A DNA stretch of 64,000 bases from Homoserinimonas sp. OAct 916 (GTDB lineage Bacteria; Actinomycetota; Actinomycetes; Actinomycetales; Microbacteriaceae). Position numbers and translations under genes: made by a program. This document shows positions 59,073 to 64,000 of the stretch, one piece after another (the first letter of the stretch is position 1; every line of letters starts with the position of its first letter). Below the pieces are notes generated by a model. The model worked only from the letters and a program-made list of their open reading frames with translations, had not been told where the DNA came from and searched no databases. The stretch is taken from positions 372,001 through 436,000 of the forward strand of contig NZ_QJHB01000001.1 in assembly GCF_003260275.1 (NCBI RefSeq). Direction: 5' to 3'.

Positions 59073-59424
59073 CCTTCCTATTCAGGCCGCTTCGTCGGGC
59101 CGCTTCGTCGGGCCGCTTCGTCAGGCTGTCATGTTAGGTAGCCTCGTCAGGTGGCCTCGTCAGGCCGCCTCATCAGGCCGCCTCATCAGATCGCCTCATC
59201 AGGACGCTCAGTCGGGCCGAGCCCGGGAGAGCTCGTTGGCGCGTGGGCGCTTCGGCTGAACGCCGAGCAGAAGACTTCGGCCGCATACCTGCGAGCAGAA
59301 TCTTCGCTGGAGCAACCTGTCCTCCACAGCCCGCCTTTACTGCGATTATGCACAGTATAAAATTGTTCTGACCAGCATTTTCATCCCTAACGAGAATGTC
59401 GGTGGCTGGTGCTTGAATGAGAGC
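59073..59424. other. spacer with 13-bp array between DUF2249 and DUF222 genes
   Basis: This 352-base gap holds the 13-bp repeat array (59086-59218) and, near its end, an AT-rich TATAAAAT at 59356 that may be the -10 of the endonuclease gene. No other feature was seen. Confidence 0.6.
59086..59218. repeat. 13-bp tandem repeat, about ten units
   Basis: Units of 13 bp start at 59086, 59099 and 59112 (GCCGCTTCGTCGG) and, after a degenerate stretch, at 59141, 59154, 59167, 59180, 59193 and 59206 (GCCTCATCAGGCC type). The array starts 14 bases after the DUF2249 stop. Confidence 0.85.
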
Positions 59425-61056
59425 ATGAACACCCCGACCGGTCAGCTCGAGACGATTAGCGAACAGCTGATGGCACTCACCGCTGGCAACTCGTTCACCG
59501 GTCTGTCTGGTGAGGACCTGTTGCGGTTCACCGGGGCCATCGAGCAGGCCGGCCGGCTGGTGGATGCCCTCCGGGTGGCCGCGGCCGCCGAGATCGGGTA
59601 CCGGTCCCGGTACGAACTGGGCTCCGCCGGGCTTTCCGCGCAGAAGGGCTGCCGCAACGCGGGCGACCTCATCGAGCGCGTCACCCGGGTCTCCGGGCGC
59701 ACCGCCCGGGACCGCATCGTGTTGGGCGAACAACTCCGCCCGCACTCCTCCCTGACCGGGGACGAACTCCCGGCCCGGTTCCCGGCGGTCGCGGCCGCGT
59801 TGACCGGCGGGGCACTCGGGGTGGATGCGGCCTCCGCGATCGTGACCACCCTGCTGCCAGCCCTGCCCACGGCCGGGGTGCTGGCGTTGCAGGGCGCCGA
59901 GCACCAGTTGGTGGCGGCCGCGACCGGTACCGGCCCCGACACTCCCGTCCCGGCTGGGGCTGATGAGATCAGGCGTCAGGGCCAGGTGTGGCAGAGCGTC
60001 CTCGATCAGGACGGCACCCGGCCATCCGAGGAACGCGTCCTCGCCAAACGGGGCTTCGGTCGAGGGGCCGCCCGGGACGGCCTGATGGTCGGCCGGTACG
60101 CGCTCGCGCCGGACGTGTATGCGAAACTGCAACGCGTCTTCGACGCCTATATCCTCACCCGTACCGCGCCGAGGTTCTTCACCGACGAAGAACTCGCCGC
60201 CCACCAGTGCGAGAGGGATGACCGCAGTTGGCAGCAGCAACGCCACGACGTGTTCGCGACCATCATCGATGTCATCAGCCGCAGCCGTGACGTGCCCACC
60301 ATCGGCGGGGCGCCACCGACCGTGTTGGTCAGTGTGCGGGCCGAAGACCTCGACACCAACCCGGATGCCCGGCGGGCCGCCGGGGGTGCCGGGCAGGGTG
60401 GCGGTGGCGGTGGCCGGCGGGCTGCCGGGCACGGTGGTGGTGGTGTCGGGCACGGTGGTGGTGGTCTCGGGCGCGGTGGTGGTGTCGGTCATATCGACGG
60501 GCTGGGTATCCCGATGTCGTTGCGCACGGTGAAACAATACGCCTGCACCGGCGGCACCCAACAGGTGCTGATCGGCGCGAACGGGGCGGTGGTGGCGTTG
60601 GGGACTGAGCAGCGGTTGTTCAACCGGCAGCAACGCCGGGCGATCAACCTCCGGGACGGCACCTGCATCATTCCCGGGTGCACGATACCGGCGTACTGGA
60701 GTGAGATCCACCACGTCATCCCCGACAGCCAGGGTGGGCCCACTCATACGAACAACGGTGTTTCGTTGTGTTGGTATCACCATCGCACGATCGATACGTC
60801 GGGCTGGCAGATCCGTATGATCGACGGGGCACCGCAGGTGAAAGCGCCCCGGTGGCTGGAAACGAACGCGAAATGGCGGCCCGCCGGCACAAGCCCCACC
60901 CAGCTCGCCCGCACCCTCGAACAACGTCGTGCCCGATCGGCGGGGCAGCCCAGTACCGGTCCGCCCGCGCGACCGACCCTTCGGCCACCCGGGCAAACCG
61001 AACCTGGAGCACCTGGGAATTCCGAGCGGCGAACGCTGGGAGAACCACCCCCGTGA
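59425..61056 (+). CDS. DUF222/HNH endonuclease (13E12 type)
   Basis: A 543-residue protein of the actinobacterial 13E12 repeat family. The N-terminal DUF222 part is helical (about residues 10-330). The C-terminal HNH nuclease domain shows CIIPGCTIPAYWSEIHHVIP and GGPTHTNNGVSLCWYHHRTI, with zinc cysteines and catalytic histidines intact. Between them is a Gly-rich stretch (about 322-355) coded by GGTGGT repeats. The ATG at 59425 is chosen over the TTG at 59413. Such genes occur in many copies in these genomes and may be mobile; their biological role is unsettled. Confidence 0.88.
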   Translation: MNTPTGQLETISEQLMALTAGNSFTGLSGEDLLRFTGAIEQAGRLVDALRVAAAAEIGYRSRYELGSAGLSAQKGCRNAGDLIERVTRVSGRTARDRIVLGEQLRPHSSLTGDELPARFPAVAAALTGGALGVDAASAIVTTLLPALPTAGVLALQGAEHQLVAAATGTGPDTPVPAGADEIRRQGQVWQSVLDQDGTRPSEERVLAKRGFGRGAARDGLMVGRYALAPDVYAKLQRVFDAYILTRTAPRFFTDEELAAHQCERDDRSWQQQRHDVFATIIDVISRSRDVPTIGGAPPTVLVSVRAEDLDTNPDARRAAGGAGQGGGGGGRRAAGHGGGGVGHGGGGLGRGGGVGHIDGLGIPMSLRTVKQYACTGGTQQVLIGANGAVVALGTEQRLFNRQQRRAINLRDGTCIIPGCTIPAYWSEIHHVIPDSQGGPTHTNNGVSLCWYHHRTIDTSGWQIRMIDGAPQVKAPRWLETNAKWRPAGTSPTQLARTLEQRRARSAGQPSTGPPARPTLRPPGQTEPGAPGNSERRTLGEPPP

Positions 61057-61317
61057 CCACCGCCGAGACCACTCGAGAGATCGAGCGAATCATGCGGTCG
61101 AGTGCCCGTCTCTCCCTCGAGTGCCATCGAGATGAGAGTCAGACCCACGCGTCGAACGGGGTGGGCCTGCGCTGGTCGCAGCATTGACTGGCCTTCAACG
61201 CAGCCGCCCGAAAAACCCTCAGCTCAGCAGGGAAACCTTCACTCAGCCGCTCCCGTAAGCAAGACCTCGACCAGACCGAGGCTGCAGCCTGAGTCAGATG
61301 CGCCACCCACCGCATTG

Positions 61318-63999
61318 TTACTCGGTGACGTGGAAGACTCCGGCCGCACCGCGCTCGGCATCGACCATCACGTGGTTCACAAAGGGATAGTTGCCCGCTT
61401 CCGGGAATGTGAGCTCGACGAATCCGCCCTGGGCAACCGCGAGGTCAAGTACCTGTGATCCGCCGGTGCCGGTGCTTCCGCCGTTCTTGAGCGTGTACTC
61501 GCCCTCCTTGAACACCGTGTCGAACTGGCCACCGATGACGTGGAACGCCTCGGACCGGTTGGGGCCGGGATCCAACACCCAGATGCGCACCTTCTCACCG
61601 ACCTTAGCCGCCAACGGCCGATACTTGTACTGGTTCGCATACCCGTTGAACACCACCAGGTCGGGCTCTTCTGCGGTGACCTTGGCCGCATCGACCTCAC
61701 CGCTCTGTGGGCCGAGGTAGTACTCCGACTGCAGCAGCACATACTCACGGTCGACCGGCTCCAGCCCTGCCGGGTCGATGATCACCGCCCCGAACATGCC
61801 ATTGGCGATGTGGGCCGACATGGGCATGGTCGAGCAGTGATACATCCAGATCCCCGAGCGGGTGGCCGTGAAGACGTAATCGAGACTCTCTCCGGGGCCG
61901 ATGGTGCGCATCGGCTTGTCCGGGGCGAGAGCTCCCGCATGGAAATCGATCGAATGCCCGATCGACCCGTCATTGGTGAGCGTGATCTCGAACTTGTCAC
62001 CCACCTTGCCGCGCAGGGTCGGGCCGGGAGCCGTTCCGTTGTAGACCCACAGGCGTTGGCTCACCCCGGGTGCCACATCGACGACCAGGTCGGTCACGGT
62101 GAGGGTCAGGCGATGCACCGCGGCCGCCGGTGCAGGCGCCAAGGCCGCATCGTAGGCGGTGAAGTCGGCACCCGGTTCCTTCATCAGGTCGATGTCATCA
62201 GCGGCTGAGGAACCCCCGGTGGCACCGTCTCCCCTGTGTCCCAGGTGTCCTGCGTCCGGTGCTGGGGTCTCGGCCTGCCCGGGCGCCTGCGCCCCCTCGG
62301 ACGGGCCGCCGATCACCCGCACTTGGAAGACCATGCCCAGTTGCCGGTGGCCGGTGATCGAGCACCACCCGTCGAGGTCGGAACCGATGACGCCGGCGTC
62401 GACCGTTTCGAAAGCACCGGGGGACATCCGACTCGACTGCACGCCGTTGGCCAGAGTCAAGTCGTGCACCATGTCATCGGCGTTGGTCAGCTCGATCACC
62501 AGTTGGTCACCGTAGGGTACTTCGATCACATCTGGGGTGAACCGCATGTCTTTCATCGTCATCTGCACAGTGGTGGTCTTCCCGGATGCCTCGACCCCAG
62601 ACGACCCGCCGACTCCGATGCCTGCACCCGCCGGGTCGAGTGCGACCCCAAGCGTCACCACGAGCACCAGGGCGCCAGCGGCCGCCACCAACATTCCACT
62701 TCTGGAATGCATTTGGGCAGATGCCGCCTCGGCTGCCTCCTCGTCGGTTACCTTCACCCGAGCGCGCGGTCTCTCGGTCGGATTCGCCTCCGTGCGCACC
62801 CTGCGCGCAACGACGATGGCGCGCACAGCGAGAATCAGGAACCAGAGCAGCATGGCGTAGACCAAGAACGACACGGTCACCTTCACGAGGCTCGGCAGTG
62901 GCGCCAGGTACAGCAGTGAGCCGGCGTTGATCACCGTCACCCGGAATACCGCCGCCTGGTCGAGCACAGCGTTGGTCGCCTTCGTCACGGTCGGCCCACC
63001 ACCTAGTACCACAGGCAGCAGATAGCTCATCGCCCCCGACACGATCTGCGCGACGAACCCGACCACGAATGCCGGCACCAGGATCTGCATGCCGTTGATG
63101 GCATCTGCCCAGCTCGCCGACGTGATGACCACGATGGCGAGTGCCGCGACACAGCCGGCCAGCCAGAGCAGGGCCATTCCGATGCTCCAGCCGGCGAAGT
63201 TCTGGGGTGGCATTTGCTTGGCCTGTCCGAGCGCGGGCACGAGCACCATGATCACGCCGGCCAGATAGACCAGCAGGCCGACACCGACACCGATCTGCAG
63301 ATCGAAGACGCTGGCCGCAGTCACGAGTAACAGCCCGAAGACCAGAAGGGGCAGAGACCTGCGGGCGGCCACCTGTGCGGGCTCGGTGATCTTCGCGTGC
63401 AATACAGTCGGCCACAGCAAGATGACGGTGCCCAGCACGGTGAGGCCGACCCACCCGAACAGGTTCAAGCTGATGTGGGCCAGATAGAGACGGTCGTGCA
63501 CCGCCGCTGTGACATCGGCTCGAGCCATCCATACCCCGAGTCCGACCCCCACGGCCAGGGCGAGGCTGGCCGCGATGTAGAACCCGACCAGTTTGCCGAA
63601 GCGTGACGGAAGCGCCGTCTTCAACTGCTGGCCGAGGCTTGAGGCGTGTACAACGGCGACCAGTCCGACGATGATCCCGCCGGCGAGCACGATTGCCCAC
63701 TGGCCAGCGACGATCCCGGTCGCCACCAGCACCGCCCCGACCGTGTGCCCGGCGAGCCGGAGAGCGTGGGAGCGCCTGCCGAAGGCGGCCGGATGCCGAA
63801 CCAAAGTATCGGCAAAATGCTGGCTCCAGATCAGGATGGCAGTGGTAGCGGCCCCCAGAAGCATCGTGTGCACCATCAGCCATCCGGCCTCGGGAATGCC
63901 GCGATGCGCAAATGCGACTACCGCGGCGACCACCGCCCAGGCCAGGACCACGGAGTTCATCAGCACGTACCAGGTGCTGCGCGGGATGGAATCGATCCA
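61318..63999 (-). CDS. nirK: membrane-anchored copper nitrite reductase, 5' truncated by window edge
   Basis: At least 893 residues; the frame stays open past the GTG at 63966 to the window edge. Roughly the first 430 residues form 11-12 membrane helices. Another helix follows, then a cupredoxin domain (about 480-590) with a full type 1 copper set: VHDLTL, and C, H and M in GWCSITGHRQLGM. The last 240 residues are a two-domain NirK: HSIDFH (His, Asp, His), YHCSTMPMSAHIANGM (His, Cys, His, Met), FHVIGG and NHVMVDAERGA. It would reduce nitrite to nitric oxide outside the membrane, with the extra cupredoxin passing electrons. Confidence 0.9.
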   Translation of the reverse strand, partial: WIDSIPRSTWYVLMNSVVLAWAVVAAVVAFAHRGIPEAGWLMVHTMLLGAATTAILIWSQHFADTLVRHPAAFGRRSHALRLAGHTVGAVLVATGIVAGQWAIVLAGGIIVGLVAVVHASSLGQQLKTALPSRFGKLVGFYIAASLALAVGVGLGVWMARADVTAAVHDRLYLAHISLNLFGWVGLTVLGTVILLWPTVLHAKITEPAQVAARRSLPLLVFGLLLVTAASVFDLQIGVGVGLLVYLAGVIMVLVPALGQAKQMPPQNFAGWSIGMALLWLAGCVAALAIVVITSASWADAINGMQILVPAFVVGFVAQIVSGAMSYLLPVVLGGGPTVTKATNAVLDQAAVFRVTVINAGSLLYLAPLPSLVKVTVSFLVYAMLLWFLILAVRAIVVARRVRTEANPTERPRARVKVTDEEAAEAASAQMHSRSGMLVAAAGALVLVVTLGVALDPAGAGIGVGGSSGVEASGKTTTVQMTMKDMRFTPDVIEVPYGDQLVIELTNADDMVHDLTLANGVQSSRMSPGAFETVDAGVIGSDLDGWCSITGHRQLGMVFQVRVIGGPSEGAQAPGQAETPAPDAGHLGHRGDGATGGSSAADDIDLMKEPGADFTAYDAALAPAPAAAVHRLTLTVTDLVVDVAPGVSQRLWVYNGTAPGPTLRGKVGDKFEITLTNDGSIGHSIDFHAGALAPDKPMRTIGPGESLDYVFTATRSGIWMYHCSTMPMSAHIANGMFGAVIIDPAGLEPVDREYVLLQSEYYLGPQSGEVDAAKVTAEEPDLVVFNGYANQYKYRPLAAKVGEKVRIWVLDPGPNRSEAFHVIGGQFDTVFKEGEYTLKNGGSTGTGGSQVLDLAVAQGGFVELTFPEAGNYPFVNHVMVDAERGAAGVFHVTE

Positions 64000-64000
64000 T

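Noticed and set aside
59173-60996. A 607-codon minus-strand frame over the DUF222/HNH gene
   Set aside because: Low-complexity, motif-free shadow of a clear HNH protein.

Overview
This window is high-G+C DNA from an actinobacterium, most likely Micrococcales and plausibly Microbacteriaceae. Grounds: many GTG starts, a dnaX-recR-lysC-asd block, a DUF222/HNH (13E12-type) endonuclease gene, a membrane-fused copper nitrite reductase, GG-ended MoaA and MoaD, and several promoters whose -10 hexamer lies 6-7 nt before the start codon, as in leaderless actinobacterial transcripts. The taxonomic call is inference. No insertion sequence, prophage or CRISPR array was seen.

Bases 1-14.6 kb hold an aromatic-compound catabolic region: the end of a flavin hydroxylase gene, the two-component 4-hydroxyphenylacetate 3-monooxygenase (hpaB, hpaC), an AraC-type regulator, an amino acid/amine permease, an FAD amine oxidase, a fumarylacetoacetate hydrolase fused to an RraA/HMG-aldolase domain, and an aldehyde dehydrogenase. 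Together they read as import of an aromatic amine such as tyramine, oxidation to the aldehyde and acid, ring hydroxylation, and lower-pathway steps. The ring-cleavage dioxygenase is not in the window. A SNF2/SWIM helicase gene sits in the middle.

Bases 14.8-18.6 kb hold two transporter/regulator pairs: EamA with a divergent MarR, separated by a five-fold 22-bp operator-like array, and an Fsr-like MFS exporter with Lrp/AsnC. Bases 18.6-29 kb form a dense minus-strand run: ferredoxin reductase, pta, ackA, dnaX, recR, lysC, asd. At 29-30.5 kb lie tandem repeats, an SDR-like gene and a tRNA-Ser(GGA) whose 3' end is followed by two tandem 67-bp units that repeat its last 21 bases. Bases 30.5-41 kb carry an antiporter, a TehA-like transporter, an AhpD-like protein, pdhABC, aconitase and a second ferredoxin reductase.

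Bases 41-64 kb form a molybdenum-cofactor and nitrogen/formate region: mobA, fdhD, a MoeB-rhodanese fusion, an FdhF/YdeP-like molybdoenzyme, moaE, moaD, moaA, a HTH-TOBE regulator with modABC, moeA, moaC and mogA. Mixed in are OsmC, a GPR1/YaaH-like transporter, a 2H phosphoesterase, a HAD hydrolase, a DUF2249 protein, DUF222/HNH, and a long membrane-anchored NirK cut by the window edge.

Short tandem repeats recur: 15-bp in-frame repeats in ackA and moaD, 13-bp arrays behind three genes, 24-bp units before lrp, and 18/67-bp units near 29.2 kb.
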